Shown here: positions 11,720 to 24,664 of the stretch, in pieces
Layout: each line of letters opens with the position of its first letter
Numbering within the stretch: position 1 is the stretch's first letter
Origin: Riptortus pedestris
Lineage: Eukaryota; Arthropoda; Insecta; Hemiptera; Alydidae
Assembly: GCA_019009955.1 (NCBI GenBank)
Contig: CM032231.1
Span: 105,513,001 to 105,577,000 of the forward strand
DNA: 64,000 nt
Reading direction: 5' to 3'
Position numbers and translations under genes: made by a program
The notes under the pieces: model-generated
The model's input: only the letters and a program-made list of their open reading frames with translations
Databases searched by the model: none
Told to the model about the DNA's origin: nothing

Positions 11720-12726
11720 TGGCACTCTAGTGGTCACAATTTAACTTTTATCGTTATCAAACTCGATATATAAGCAATCCGTGCAAATTTAAAGATCGTG
11801 TTTGTTAACGGCTGAATTGAACTGGGAGAGGGGGCGGTTTACAGGGGAGGGCGAATTTCTAAAATTCCTTGAATGACCCCCCCCCCCTCCTTCTGGTCAT
11901 GTATATATACAATAAGCTGTTATAACATTAACTTCTTTATTCTAATCTGAAATTCCGAATATTCTTTTCATGTGGCTCTAACTACATGCAAATTCGTTGA
12001 GTGATGACCCCATAATAATGGTTTTACGTTCTCGTCTCGAAAATGTATATTTGATCTATACCGTATATTTTTTTTTGTTAATTTTTTTTTTGTTGCTAAT
12101 TATTTGACAGTTCCCAATAAGTCCGAGTTTCCAAAATTAGAAATATTCCGTTATTATGCATTGGATCAAAAGCATTTACAGCGACAATTTTATTGGAAAT
12201 ATAATTTGCTATAATAGTTGCTATATATATACATATATATTTTTTCTTTATTGAATATCAATCGAGTTATTTCCATATTTCAGTCTTAGGCCATCGATAA
12301 ACTCCCACTCCGACATATGTCATCTTAAAAATAAGCTGTTATATCATGAACCACTTTATTCCAAGGTTAAACATCAATTATGGTTTTCATTGAACTATTT
12401 CTTTGGCTGAAATCGGACCTGGAATAGCAGTGGTTAAGAGAGGGGGACAGTTAGAAAATTCAAAATATCTTCGTGATTATGAGTCGGATCATAAAATGTT
12501 ATAGAACCAATCTTGTTAAACTATTGATGCTCTATAATTGTTGCTCTATGCATTTTTTGGTACTTCAAGTATAAACGAGTTATTCGTAGTTTCTTGTTTT
12601 CTGCCTCCAGTAACTCCCCTCCCCTCCTACTCCTCGGTCTTGTAAAGTTAGATGGAGGGTTAGGGTGTTGTAGTAGCACTTGAGAAATCTGATTAGTCTA
12701 CGCAGCCCCTGCGTGACGGACTTTTT
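11527..12726 (+). repeat. HINE-like element, longest copy (1.2 kb, multi-core)
   Basis: Diverged 5' end (TTAGCAGGTTTCG) with the 5' module, TA array about 11673-11716, CTAGTGGTCAC module, then repeated core/type A segments (around 11830-12000, 12120-12390 and 12410-12660). The 3' end is well kept: GAGAAATCTGATTAG, hairpin ACGCAG/CTGCGT and GACGGACTTTTT. Shows that cores can be iterated inside a unit with normal termini. Confidence 0.8.
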
Positions 12727-12747
12727 ATTTCTTCATATCGTGATACA

Positions 12748-12872
12748 TTTTAGCAGATTTCCCTTAAGGGAAATCAGCTATTGAGGTCGTACTCATGACG
12801 TAAGTTTCGAAAAATTTCTTCAAATGTCCATCGATCCTACCCAGGAGATGACGAAAATGAGGTCCGTTCAAA

Positions 12873-12936
<64 letters not shown>

Positions 12937-13391
12937 AACGCTCTAGCGGTCGCAATTTTCGTTTGATCATTACCAAACTCGATATTTAAGCGTTTTATGC
13001 AAAAATAAAGATCAAGTTCGTTAATGGCTGAAATCGGACCAGTGGGAGGGGGAATTTAGAGGGGAGGATTTTCTAAAATCTGAAATATTTCCGTTACTAT
13101 ACGTCGGATCGAAAAATTGTATAGAATCAATCTTATTGCACATTAAATTTACTATAAATAATGTTATATACATGTATTCTGTATCTTGAATATTAACCGA
13201 GATATTTGCATTTTTTCTGTTTTCAACTTCTAAGATGAGATCGGCCAACTTCGGGTCTAGTCGTGAGTTTCCGTCAAAGCTAGTTCGGGCCGTTCCCGTA
13301 ACTGTTTGACACTATTCTGAAATTTCTCTATTGTAAAACTTCACGTGGGAAATCTGCTTTGTTTACGCAGCGCCTGCGTGACGGACTTTTT
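12748..13391 (+). repeat. HINE-like element, type B, full length (644 bp)
   Basis: Starts 21 bp after the previous copy ends. Perfect 5' palindrome, 5' module, TA array about 12878-12933, GCTCTAGCGGTCGC, GGGAGGGGG block, core, GC-rich type B module (GCTAGTTCGGGCCGTTCCCG), and 3' hairpin with one loop change (ACGCAGCGCCTGCGT). Two frames of 73 codons run out of this 3' end and are not genes. Confidence 0.9.
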
Positions 13392-13625
13392 AGTTTCGCA
13401 ATTACTTTGAGGAATAGTTTCAATAATGGCGGTTGTTCCTCGAGAAATAAGCCAAGATGATGATCCATAGAGAGTATAGTACATACGTAACAAGCCCTGC
13501 GATCGACAGGGCCTGCAGCTGACTTCTCCGACAGACCTGCCATATCCAACGTCCACCTCCACTTCCCCTTCTCACAAATATGCTCTGCCCTTACCTAAAC
13601 ATTTTCCTTATTATACCTTCTATTA

Positions 13626-13670
13626 AGAGTCCTCACGCACGCCCTGCGTAGACTGAGCAGGTTTCCTTCA
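13626..13670 (-). repeat. HINE-like 3'-terminal fragment
   Basis: Reverse complement of the 3' end: GTCCTCACGCACGCCCTGCGT, then AGACTGAGCAGGTTTCC. The hairpin stem is partly preserved; nothing else of the element follows. Confidence 0.65.
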
Positions 13671-13900
13671 ATCTTGCAACGATGCTCTCTTGACGTCATC
13701 CTTCAGAACTATTCCTCCATTCACAAAAATACTGTGTAAACAAGACTTGAATGCAACTAATATTAAATTACAGATGAACTTTTCCAAAACTTTCTCAGAT
13801 CGGAGAAGAAATATAGAGAAATAAAATACCACTCAGGAATTAAAAGAATCCTACATCTTATTGATTCAAAAGTGTACTTAACACGAACCTTCCAATGACT

Positions 13901-14502
13901 CAAAATCCATCACAGCAGCATTATCAAGCAGATTTCCAACGTGAAGTTTTACAATAGAGAAATTTCACGAGAGCGGAACAGTTACGGAAACGGCCGAACT
14001 AGCTTTTGGCGGAAACTCGCGACTAAAACCGAAGTTAGGCTATCTCATCTCGTCCATTAACCGCACACACATAATAAAAATGCAAATATCTCGGTTAATA
14101 TTCAAGATAGAGAATAAATGTATATGACAATATTTATAGCGAATTTAATTTGCAATAAGATTGATTCTACAAAATTTGTCGCTCCGACGTAAAGTAACGG
14201 AGATAATTCGAATTTTCGAAAGCCCTCCCGTCTTAACCCCCCTCTCCCACTGGTCGATTTCAGCCATTAACTAAAATGATCTTTATTTTTACACAACACG
14301 TTTAAATATCGAGTTTGGTAACGATCAAGCAAAAATTGCGACCGCTAGAGCGTTAACAGACAAATATATATATATAATTTTGAACGGACCTCATTTTCGT
14401 CATCTCCTGGGTAGAATCCATGGACATTTAAAGAAACTTTTTGAAAATCGCGTTATGAGTACGACCTCAATAACTGATTTCCCTTAAGGTAATTCTGCAA
14501 AG
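13901..14502 (-). repeat. HINE-like element, type B, decayed 3' hairpin
   Basis: Minus-strand copy: 5' palindrome slightly altered at 14480-14502, 5' module, short TA array (about 14366-14376), CTAGAGCGTTAACAGAC, core, type B module (AACGGCCGAACTAGCTTTTGG) and CAAGCAGATTTCC. The terminal hairpin has decayed (TCCATCACAGCAGC). Confidence 0.85.
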
Positions 14503-16125
14503 AATGAGAGACAGCCGATTTTCCACGTGCTTATATGCCAGACTAGTAATCACTTAGTCATCATTTAATTTTTACTAACATAGAAATTAATGTAAATATA
14601 TTGGGTGCAAATAATTTCTCTCAAAAAAGAAAATATTCTACCATATCAAATTTTTAACATTCACTACAAAACGTTTTGTTACTTCACTTCTTGTGAACTG
14701 TTTTTTATACTAATAAGATATCACTAGAATATTAAGTATAAATGTATTGTAATTGGTTTTCTTTTTTTTTTTGTCCATTCTCTCCAAGAATTATGTTATA
14801 TTCTCGTGATAGTCTAACCACAGTTTGATATCTCTATAAATCATAGACGTAAATTCATAAACTTATATTTAGTTTTACGAGATCAGCTCTTCTCTCCATT
14901 TCCAGAGATTTTATTTTTCTCTGTACTCGAATTACTACGAGGAGTGGGGGGGGGGAGGCAAAGAGACTTCTCGCAAATAACCTCAACACTCAAGTTTATT
15001 TCTGGAGAAAAATAGTATTTGAATTATAATTTTCAATGATGCTTAGTTAAGGATTTATCGTCTTACCATAATTATGTTCTCCCCCCTTATTATAGACCTA
15101 TATCAAATTATATTTAAATCTATATATATCTACACAGCCACACACACCCATTCACCCCTACATAAATAATGTATAGTACGTAAAGCGGGGACACCTTACA
15201 AGCCATCAACCAATAAAATCAGAAAGTCAAATGAACCTATAGGTCACCAAACACTTGAGTCAACTGAAGATCCCTTTAGGGAGAATAAAACAGCGCTAAA
15301 GCTCCACTAAACTTCGCAAGTTTGAATAGTTTACATTATTCCAAAATTATGCTCATAGTTAAGAATGACAAAATTTGACTTAAATTTGACTTCGATCAAG
15401 TGTACCAATAAACGAAACATTTTTAAATAGATTTAGGACGATTATACTTGAATGATTCGATTCGGTGAGTTGATTGGTGTCAATACCGTGCAATCGACTC
15501 AAGCAGAACTTTCAGAAGGACTGCTTCAAATTATTGCAAATAAACCAATAAATAACCTGGCATTAGTAACTAAAAATAAATGTATTATATATTTATTCTA
15601 ATATTAATCGCTTTTCGCCATTGGGGCGACTGAGAGATGTATCAGTTACGTTTTTATCTTCTGTTTATCATATTTACGCTCATTTCTGCAAATATTTTCA
15701 TTTTTGTCCTTCATTATTTCCTTATTATTTTCTTTTTCAAAATGTCATGTTTCAAGTAGTGTTATATGCGGTCTATATATTGGCTACAGTCATGTTGTAA
15801 TTCGGTTAAAGTGTATGGTAGGACTATGTGAGTCCTTAAATAGCAGTTAGTATATGTTTTATAGTACGTCTACAGTTACAATGTTGGCATAGGGTTCGTC
15901 TTCTCCAGAAACTATGTAACTGCTAGTCAGTCGTTTATGGCCAATTCATAATCTCGTTAAAACTATTTCTTCTCTTCCAAATAATCTTTTTGGGGAAGAC
16001 CATTCACGAAGTATATGTGTCAGTTCTCGAAGTTTGTTGTCAGTTGTGGCTAACCAATATTTTGCATGGGTTTGAAATAAAAATAGTATACGATATAAAT
16101 GACATCTATTAGATAAGTTCGTATG

Positions 16126-16181
<56 letters not shown>

Positions 16182-16304
16182 TATGAAGATTCACCCATTT
16201 AGTAATTACATAATACATTTTTACTTCCTTGTACAGAGTACTCCCTAGTCCAATGGCGAAACTTTGCTTTGGTGAAAGAAAAATGTTTACCTTCCCTGAA
16301 TCCA
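14503..16304. other. Unassigned 1.8-kb AT-rich sequence
   Basis: No gene found. Contains CTGAAGATCCCTTTAGGG at 15264-15281, discussed as a possible Penelope-like tail, and a TA microsatellite at about 16128-16187 that is not inside a HINE copy. A 160-codon minus-strand frame spanning 15946-16428 is mostly TA-array and HINE translation and is rejected. Confidence 0.4.
16128..16187. repeat. (TA)n microsatellite outside a HINE
   Basis: About 60 bp of TA, near the HINE that starts at 16305 but separated from it by about 120 bp of unrelated sequence. Confidence 0.9.
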
Positions 16305-16436
16305 TTTTAGGAGATTTCCCTTGAGGGAAATCAGCAATTGAGGTCGTACTCATGACGCGATTTTCTAAAAATGTCTTCAAATGTCCATCGATCCTACCCA
16401 GGAGATGACGAAAATGAGGTTCGTTCAAAATTATAA

Positions 16437-16500
<64 letters not shown>

Positions 16501-17169
16501 CTGTTAACGCTCTAGCGGTCGCAATTTTTGTTTAATCGTTACGAAACTCGGTATTTAACCGTTTTATGTAAATGGCTGAAATCGGACGAGAGGGAGGGGG
16601 GGGGGGGTTTAGAGGGGGGAATTTTCAAAAATTCGAAATATCTCCGTTTTTATGCATCGGATCGAAAAATTACCAATAGAACCAATCTTATTCCAAATTA
16701 AATTTACTATAAATATTGTTATATACATTTATTTTCTATCTTGAATATTAACCGAGATATTTACATTTCTATGAAGTCTGTGGGACACGTGGTCGGGTAT
16801 CATTCGGATTAGTTCGGCCGATTTCGTAAGCGTTCGGCTCAGGTGAGTGCTTCTTCTAACCTTACCTGTCGTTTCTAACCTTACCTTACCTTTGTTACTT
16901 TGTGAGGTTTTATGCAAATATGTTTTGATCATCCGCCCCCCCCTTTCTTTAGTTATTGGAATACTAAAATTTGAGTTATTAAAATATAAATTATTCTTAC
17001 AATTCAGAAGCCGTTCGAGTTGGGAATTTATTAAAATTCACAGAAAGATTTCTCATTACCATTTGTATTTACTCATGGCGGTATTGTGTTACCGGTATGC
17101 AGATTTCTCTATTACTAAACCACATGGGAAATCTGCTTAGTTTACGCTGCCCCTGCGTGAAGGACTTTT
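16305..17169 (+). repeat. HINE-like element, type C, full length (865 bp)
   Basis: 5' end TTTTAGGAGATTTCCC with a near-perfect palindrome, 5' module, TA array about 16440-16496, CTCTAGCGGTCGC, G-run block, core, a GC-rich joint (TCGGATTAGTTCGGCCG), TAACCTTACC repeats, the type C module (CTAAAATTTGAGTTATTAAA) and a 3' end with one hairpin mismatch (ACGCTGCCCCTGCGT). The 97-codon frame across it is repeat-derived. Confidence 0.9.
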
Positions 17170-17373
17170 AACTAGTTTTGGAGTGACTTCTGTATGTATG
17201 TAGGCGTTTATTTCAAAAATTCATAGCATTGTAATGTCGAATATTTATCTTTGGGAACCTCCAACTCTTCCTAAAAATATCTCTAATTTATGTTTTGTGA
17301 TTTTATATATTTGATTTTAGTTTGCATTGGAACGGAGATATCGAGTATCACTTTCCAATAAAATAATTTTAAA

Positions 17374-17421
17374 TGTTATTTATTCATTAACGCCCACTTA
17401 TTCCTATTGCTAATAGGGCCA
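17374..17421 (-). repeat. SINE tail-side fragment
   Basis: Matches the reverse complement of the SINE 3' part (TTATTTATTCATTAACGCC, then GCTAATAGGGCC). Short and diverged. Confidence 0.45.
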
Positions 17422-18943
17422 TTTAAAATGAAATACAATAATTTTGTTTATTTAATTTTGTAGGAGCACAAGGAAGTCATGCGGTGCTCAGATCAGAAAT
17501 TTTGATTCCCCCAGTGAAGCCATTGTATAGTAATTCTCATAAAAATGTTTATGAAGGATAAGCTTCATTAATACAGTTAAAAGAGGCAAAAGAAATTTTC
17601 CTTTTTTTACGAATTCCCCTCATTATTTATCGCTCAAAATGAAGTTGTCCAGAATGAAAGTAAAATAAATTGTATACATCCGGTTTCAATTTCACCGTCT
17701 TTAAAGTAACTCTTTTACAGAAAACCCTATCTAAAAATAAAGCAAACGAGATTGTCGTGAAATTAAAAAGGGTCGTAGTCAGGAACAGCCCCACCCCCTT
17801 GTAGTTGGATGCCTGCAAAGGAATTATTGAAGGAAAAAATTAGAAAAAGAAAAAAAAAAAGGTGTGAAATGAAATAGGTGGAAAATATGAAGTGAAGAAA
17901 ATAAAAAACAGTTTTGATTGAAGTTAGCTCGTTTAATGAAAGAACTCTCTTATCGTTTTCTTAACATCTAATAGAGTCAAGATTAAATATCGTTAAAGTT
18001 CTGACACATTTCACAGTAATTGCATTAGCATTACGAAAAATCAAAGAAACAAAAAAAAAATTTTAAGAGCGTAAACTTCCAGGAGCTCAATCTATTTTTT
18101 TTTAATTATAAATTTATAAAAATAACTGCCACTTCTTAAATTGAGTATAATCACAAGGAAAACCTTTTGATTTAAACCCACGAACAAGTTTGCTAATATT
18201 CACCCAATATATATTGCATGCACCACATACAAAACTAGATTTATTGAAAAGAAATGAAAATCTAAAATTTTAAAAATCTTAATTATGTAGTTTTCTAAAA
18301 TAGTTGTCAGCCTTCTATTAACGCCTACTTTGTCAACATCAAGCACCTGGGTTACTAAACATCCTATTTCCAGCTTGCATTTCAAGCCATGTTCACATAC
18401 TCATCCTATACAAAGGAACAATGGAGAATAAGTACTGTTAAATCCCTAGCGTGTTCAGAACTTGAAAACTTTGATTAGAATCCTTAGCTTCTTGACGGTG
18501 GCTAGAATAAACGTACATGTTGCAGCTGAAGACATGTGTTACCTTCATCGTTCCCGCCACAACCTTGCTTCGATTGATTACTTTCTATTTTCCACTTTAA
18601 TCGTAAACCGTATTCGGTATTCACACGTTCTTCACAACTCAGGACCAGGATGGCACAGGCTAATCGCCGGGCGAGGAAATGCCGGATAATGCAAAAAGAG
18701 GTGTAGATGATGGTGGAATATGACTAGGAAGCGTGCCGACATTGTCTTAGGATAAGAGAGCCAGGAAGAAAGGCCGTGTTTTTCCCTAAGCAGGGGCGGA
18801 ACGAAACAACAGCAAGGGAATTAAACAGGCCCTTTAAAAAATATTATGAATATTTTCGTGTTGGAACGGTTCCTTTGATGTGAGGGGGCGTCGGTTTTTG
18901 CCAGAGCTACTCCCGCCGGCCTCAACGTACTTGCGCCCTCTGT

Positions 18944-18948
<5 letters not shown>

Positions 18949-19004
<56 letters not shown>
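18949..19004. repeat. (TC)n / (GA)n microsatellite
   Basis: About 56 bp of uninterrupted CT followed by imperfect CTCACTC. The minus strand reads GAGAGA; a 77-codon frame of Arg-Glu repeats there is low-complexity, not a gene. Confidence 0.95.
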
Positions 19005-19010
<6 letters not shown>

Positions 19011-19180
19011 ACTCTTTTCCCTCCTTCTTCTATAGATCTCACATTAATAACCATAACCCTGAGATGTGCACCCTCTTACAGTTTCAATCATTAGTCCTCT
19101 TATACCATCAGTGAACTCCTATTCGAGAAGGAATATTTGGAGCTGGTTGAGTACGCTACGGAGCATAGGTGCAAAACCAT

Positions 19181-19231
19181 AAAGAAAGACGTTCACGCAG
19201 TGGGTGCGTAAACTCATCTGATTTCCTACGC
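19181..19231 (-). repeat. HINE-like 3'-terminal fragment
   Basis: GACGTTCACGCAGTGGGTGCGTAAACT then CTGATTTCC: decayed hairpin and subterminal motif on the minus strand. The remainder of the element is not present. Confidence 0.65.
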
Positions 19232-20439
19232 CCTGGATGCTCTACTGTTCTGAAACCACTTGTTCTCCGTTATCCATACAATAAGAAGCATATATTACAG
19301 GCATGTTGAGTAAAATGGAGGCACTTACACAACTATTTATAGCTTTCAACGCAGTGCACCATCATCATCCGTGCCCTGTTGGCACACCAAAAGAAGTACA
19401 ATAGAGACATATCTCTATTACAATTTTTAAAAAAATATAGTAATTTGATAGCTATCACAATACATAGCTAGGCTTTGGTGTGTCCTGTGCTCTACTTCCG
19501 TATATGTGTTCATTATCGAAGTTCGTTTGTGTTTAGTTTGAGGTAGTGTTTCATTAAGGTGACAAGTAATTCAGAAATTCTAGAAATATGGTCCAAGGTT
19601 TTCCTTAATATAATAGTCTTGTGAACTAATAAAATTAAAAATAAAAATTTTTGTTCTGATAGGATATCAAGGTTCCAAAACCAACATTAAATTACAACTT
19701 ACTAACTATTCCCTCATCCCCCATATAAGAAGGAAATAGATGCTCGACGTATGTTTATAGCATCATTTTTTGTAAGTCCACCCCTTTTTTTCACTATTTA
19801 TTGTAGACCTCAGTAATCTTCATCCACCCCCAGCGATTTGTGATCAGAATTTATTGAGAGATGGATTCAACTTACAACTAGCGTTAACGATTGTCTCCAG
19901 TCGGCTGACGGGCCTCATTATACCCGGAGGGAGAGCCAGTGGTTAGATTACCAATGGCCAGATTACCAGTTGACAGGATCTAGTAGAGTCAAAATCCTTT
20001 GTCATATCGACACGCTGTCAGACTGATTTGTAAATCAGTATAATGAGAAACTAGACCCCTACAATTGAACTTCTGGCACGACACCAGGACACTCTGGTAG
20101 CGATCTAGTGTACTAACTTCGCGATCACCCATTCAAAGTGTTCCATGAAGCTCTACCACTGGATCTAAGGACGGCCCCACTTTTTTCTTGTACTAAATAT
20201 AAAACAAGTTTCGGTTTCGTTTTATTATATTATTTTCTTGGTTGTTGAAATTTCCTAACGATCCGAGTACGTATTACACCTGAGTCAATTGATTCCCGGT
20301 TCCCCTAGTCTAACATACATTGTAAGAGCTGTTATTATCAATGCAATGTATGCTCAAGGTCAGTTAATAGTTTCTATATAGCATTGCCATACAGTGTTCA
20401 CAATCATAAATCAAACTGCATACGTAATAATATGATTCT
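19232..20439. other. Unassigned sequence
   Basis: About 19850-20180 is of normal complexity and GC-richer than its surroundings but matches nothing I can name. Confidence 0.35.
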
Positions 20440-20642
20440 TTTTATTTACTTATTAACGTCCGTTTTGTGCTGCTAAGGCCCAAACGGGACGAGTTATGTA
20501 CAGATTACCACCGTTTCAGTCTAGGATAGGACTATCGATTGTATTTAATGAGTCCGTCTCTAAATAAAATTGTATTGCCCAGGAAAGAATGGACCTCGCG
20601 ACTTTAGGTTTACCACGTGAGATTAAGATGGCTGAACTCTTA
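20440..20642 (-). repeat. tRNA-derived SINE
   Basis: On the minus strand: partial head (TAATCTCACGTGGTAAACC, CGCGAGGTCC as decayed B box), the conserved AATACAATCG linker and the body ending in a TTTATTTACTTATTAACG tail on the plus strand. Confidence 0.7.
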
Positions 20643-22849
20643 TGGCTATCTCGTGTCCCCGTAATATTATGATAAATTGTTTTTTAAAAAATTCTGTAGT
20701 AGAAAATAGATTACGGCTGGCTTGTGGAAATTTATATCAACGTAACAGAATATTTAGAAATAGTGACTCGGGATTTGGTCTGGCTGGTGGAGGTCCATCA
20801 TTTAAATATTTGAAACAACATGTAACATAAATAAATATAATAGTCAATAAAAGACAGCCAAAATATTAAAAAGTTAGAAACAAATATATAAAAAATGTAA
20901 AAATACAATGTAAAACTTAGAAGTTATAACTAAAACATTTTCTAAATAACTATTACATGATTCATATAATAGAATGAATATTTATGAATGTTTATTTATG
21001 TTACGTGTTGTTTCAAAAATGTAAATGTTGAGTCACAGAGCACTGAAGATGGGACGGTTCGCCCCGAAAGTACTCTGTATTTAATAAATGAAGTATTAAG
21101 AGTGAAGTTGTTTTGACTTTATTATCCTTCCGTTGAAGAAATAGTGGCTTTTATTTTTCTTAAATACTTAAAAACATCATCTATAATTTAGCTACTGTCG
21201 GCTAGTAGTATGTTATTATTACTTGTGTGGAGGCAGTTAATATGTGTTTTAAAGTCCACGTCCAGTTGCAGTACCGACATGTGAGGTTTATCTTCTCATT
21301 CATATCTAGAATGTGTTAGCCTTGTGTATCGTTTGGGTTCGCGTGTAAGTACTATTTCCTTCCTTCTAGAGTGTCTATTACTTGAAGTCCAATTTAGTGT
21401 GTTTGAATTCTCTAAGTTTACTGTAAAAGTTATACCATAAATTACCCCAATCATTAATTATGCGTTATTTCATAAAATGTGTTTTAGTGAAGTACGTCCT
21501 AAAAGTGAATTTGATATCTATGCGGCCATGAAGAGCTTCCGACGATGACGTTCAAGTACACTACGTAGAAGTGTGTAGCGTCCTTCTTCGCTCAACCCAT
21601 CTCGTCATCAGTGGCCCTTGTAGCTGGAAAGCCTTTGTGGTTTGCATAGGGTCTTTTATAAGAAGGAGGATGGGTTAGTTTTTATCAAATATCCTATCTA
21701 TTGTAACCCGATTCAGACATAATCTCTTCTCTTGTCCTCCTTCTCCAGAGTCCTAAGTCACCATCACACTTTACATCTTCCTGTCAGCACCTATCATATA
21801 TCAGCCCGGGATTTATAATTGGGTGGTTATGATGGAGTTATAGACCTACCTGAGAACTGAGAAGAAAGCGCTTACACTAATTCCTCTGTTGACGATTTTA
21901 GTCAAATACGTTCATAGTGATATTTGAAGCTTTCCAAAATATATTAATCCATAAAAAAATCATTTTTGAAGATACATCATAGGGGTTTGGTTAATGATAA
22001 ATAATGTGAGGCAATATGTTAATTTTGCCATATTTCATATTATGAACTGGGGATTGCCTACCCATTTCGCCCCCTTAAGATTAATCAAATTTTTTTATTT
22101 AAAAAAAAGGAATTACAGTGACATAAAAGTGTCTTTAATTTCTTAGAACGAGCTGGAATATGTGAGCAACTCCCCAGATACATGACTAAGCTAAGGGCTC
22201 AACAATGCCTTCTCGCATGCTTAAGCAGTTGGAATCACCCAGTTGCCCTGCGAAGAAATGGTAAGAACGCGCATTAAAATTATTACAGGCTCGTTCCATG
22301 TGATTCCTCCTTCGCCCCCCCCCCCGAACCTACTCCCTAAAAGTTTCCCTTTTTAATCCGGAAGGAGGGGAGAAGAAGCTCCACCCCTGGCATTTGATTA
22401 CTAAGCTTCCTCTAGGGGAAAAAAGGGTTGTAAAATTAATGACGACCCTGAAGGAAAAGACGCGGGGGTAAGACAGTGTTCTTAATTACTTTCTAGGGTA
22501 GGATTATTGTTGGAAGGGAACGGAGCTCAGGGCAACGGAGGGCGTATGAGAAATTGTTTATAATTAATAACTTGCCCTTCTTCTACTCCTTCTTTAGACT
22601 TTTGGTGGTTTAATGCTGGAAAAACGGCAAGGGGGGAGGGGGTGAGAGGAAGTAGAGGAATTTTTCATGCGCTGCGGAAGAGATGGGGGCGTGTGTTGGA
22701 GTTCCTACTTTAATTAAAGAAAATTTTTCAAGAGCTAATCCTAAAGGGGCTTATAAGCGTTAGATCCCGGCCTCTAGGCACTTAGCGGAACAACGACTCA
22801 AAGAGAATGGGGAATACTAGTAAAAATTAAATTGTGTTCCGGACTCCAG
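20643..22849. other. Unassigned sequence with one complex block
   Basis: CTGAAGATGGGACGG at 21043 resembles a Penelope-like tail. The segment 22240-22800 is GC-richer, with purine-rich runs (GGAAGGAGGGGAG) mixed with ATTAAT-type motifs. No gene. Confidence 0.35.
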
Positions 22850-23588
22850 AAAAAAAGTCAGTCACGCACGGGATGCGTAAACTAAGGAGACTTCCCACAT
22901 GCGGGTATGACTCAAGTCTAATCTCATCTCACCAAATGTTCTCTATTTCTAAGTGAAAATGCGATGAGTAGATGTGGGAGTTTAAAGAAGGATGAACGCC
23001 TAAAAAGGCGAGTAACTAATGTAAAAAGGAACAATTGTACTACACCAATATTTAAACAAGATTGGTTCTCAATATTTTAACAACGATCACGCTCACAATA
23101 ATGGAAAAATTTTGAATTTTTGAATTCCTCTCTTCCTCTAACCCACGACCTCTCCTAGTTCTGCTGCGAATTCGGCCATTAATTAATGTGAACATTAGAG
23201 TTAAATTAAACGGCTATATTGACTATGGTATAGATCAAATAAACTTTTTCGAGTCAAGATGGAAAATGTTAATTGATGACATCATCATATTTGCATGTAT
23301 CACTCAATGAAAACAATATTCGGTATTTAATCTCCGAATAAAGCCGTTCATGATATATCAGCTTATTGTTAATATGACTTGAGAAGGAGGGGTTGTTTAC
23401 TGAAGGATGAAACTAAAATATGCAAAAATTTGGGTTAATAATGAATATAAAAAAAAACATATATACCAACATTAACATAACATTAAATTTGCATTAAGAT
23501 TGGTTCGATACACTTTTTCGATCCGACGTATATTAAGGGAGATATTCCGTATTTACGAAATTCCCAACTCTAAACTCCCGTTGGTCTC
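22850..23588 (-). repeat. HINE-like element, 5'-truncated, multi-core
   Basis: The 3' end is at 22850 (AGTCAGTCACGCACGGGATGCGT, decayed hairpin; then AGACTTCCCAC). Core sequence is present twice: a diverged one about 23040-23180, and a better one at 23400-23580 preceded by type A (GGGGTTGTTTACTGAAGG). The 5' module and TA array are missing; the copy stops inside the C-rich block at TTGGTC. Confidence 0.75.
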
Positions 23589-24526
23589 TTACAGTTCCTC
23601 TGGGTGTTTTTTTCAGAGGTTCCCACCCACTGTGATATGTTGTCCATATACATCTGTAATTTGTGTAGTTTTTTTAGTTTTTTAATTTTATTTATAGTTC
23701 TGACATATGCTTATCGTTGTTTGCTTCTTTAACTTTTTATTAGTTGACTTGTTATTAGATTTTTTATTGTTTTGGCTTTACTTTTTAGTAGTTACCTCTA
23801 GGGTTACTTCAGGAAGGAAATAATATATATATATATATGGGAAGATCATAAAAACTTCAATTCTCTGCTTCAGCACATATTATTATTATTTAATTCTCTG
23901 TACATGTTTCACTTCCTATGAATCATCTTCAGGGAAAGTAATGAGGCATTTCTACAAAATAACTCTGCAATTGATATATGTATCAGACAGAGTCACCAAC
24001 ATTTATAATAGAAAATCAACTCGTAAAACATTGGCAACCTAAGGGACAAGGCAACAAACATTGTCTCGTGAAGTTGTGGCCACATCCTTTTCATCCTAGT
24101 GAACAAATTCAAAATTGAAATTAAAAAATATTCAAATTCTTCATAGATTACCGGAGAAGGATTTGTCGTATATAAATGATAAGGCGCCATTTTCTGAGTC
24201 CTTGAGAATCATTCGAAATGAGTTTCTTGTTTCATTAATCACAATAGTCTGATTCATCAGATATTCTAAACAATACTTATTACAAACACTGTCGCTATCA
24301 GTATATAACATTTTTCTTCTTGAACAAAGGAAAACAAAAAAATAGCATATTTCGCCTCTGGGAAATTTTAATTTGTATTTAGGAATTTTTAATTGGATTT
24401 CGCTAAACGTGGTACTTTATACTTCATGCAAAACTGAAGAACAAGTATTTTCATGGTTCAAATTGGACCATCGTTTTGGAAATTTAGTCTAATTGGTGTT
24501 CTAGGAAGTCATGGGGTGGACATCAG
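23589..24526. other. Unassigned AT-rich sequence
   Basis: Short TA tract at about 23823-23838. A CTGAAGATGATTC..GAAAC motif on the minus strand at 23906-23932 resembles the other candidate retroelement tails. No gene. Confidence 0.35.
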
Positions 24527-24590
24527 TTTTTAAGCAGATTTCTCTTGAGGAAGTACTCATGACGAGATTTTCGAAAAATGTTCTCAAGAA

Positions 24591-24664
<74 letters not shown>

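Larger units (their letters stand above)
17170..19180. other. Unassigned sequence with GC-richer block
   Basis: Mostly AT-rich unique sequence. About 18480-18800 and 18860-18950 are GC-richer and border a CT microsatellite. No gene accepted. A SINE fragment lies at 17374-17421. Confidence 0.4.

Noticed and set aside
15946..16428. 160-codon minus-strand frame, longest in the window
   Set aside because: It is made of the HINE 5' module, a translated TA array (Ile-Tyr run) and flanking sequence; no domain and no independent support.
18821..19054. Arg-Glu repeat protein on the minus strand
   Set aside because: Translation of a CT microsatellite.
21577..21615. Hammerhead ribozyme (minus-strand CTGATGACGAG..GCGAAGAAG)
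   Set aside because: The CTGATGA and GAA boxes occur, but stem II does not pair and no flanking stem I/III could be drawn.
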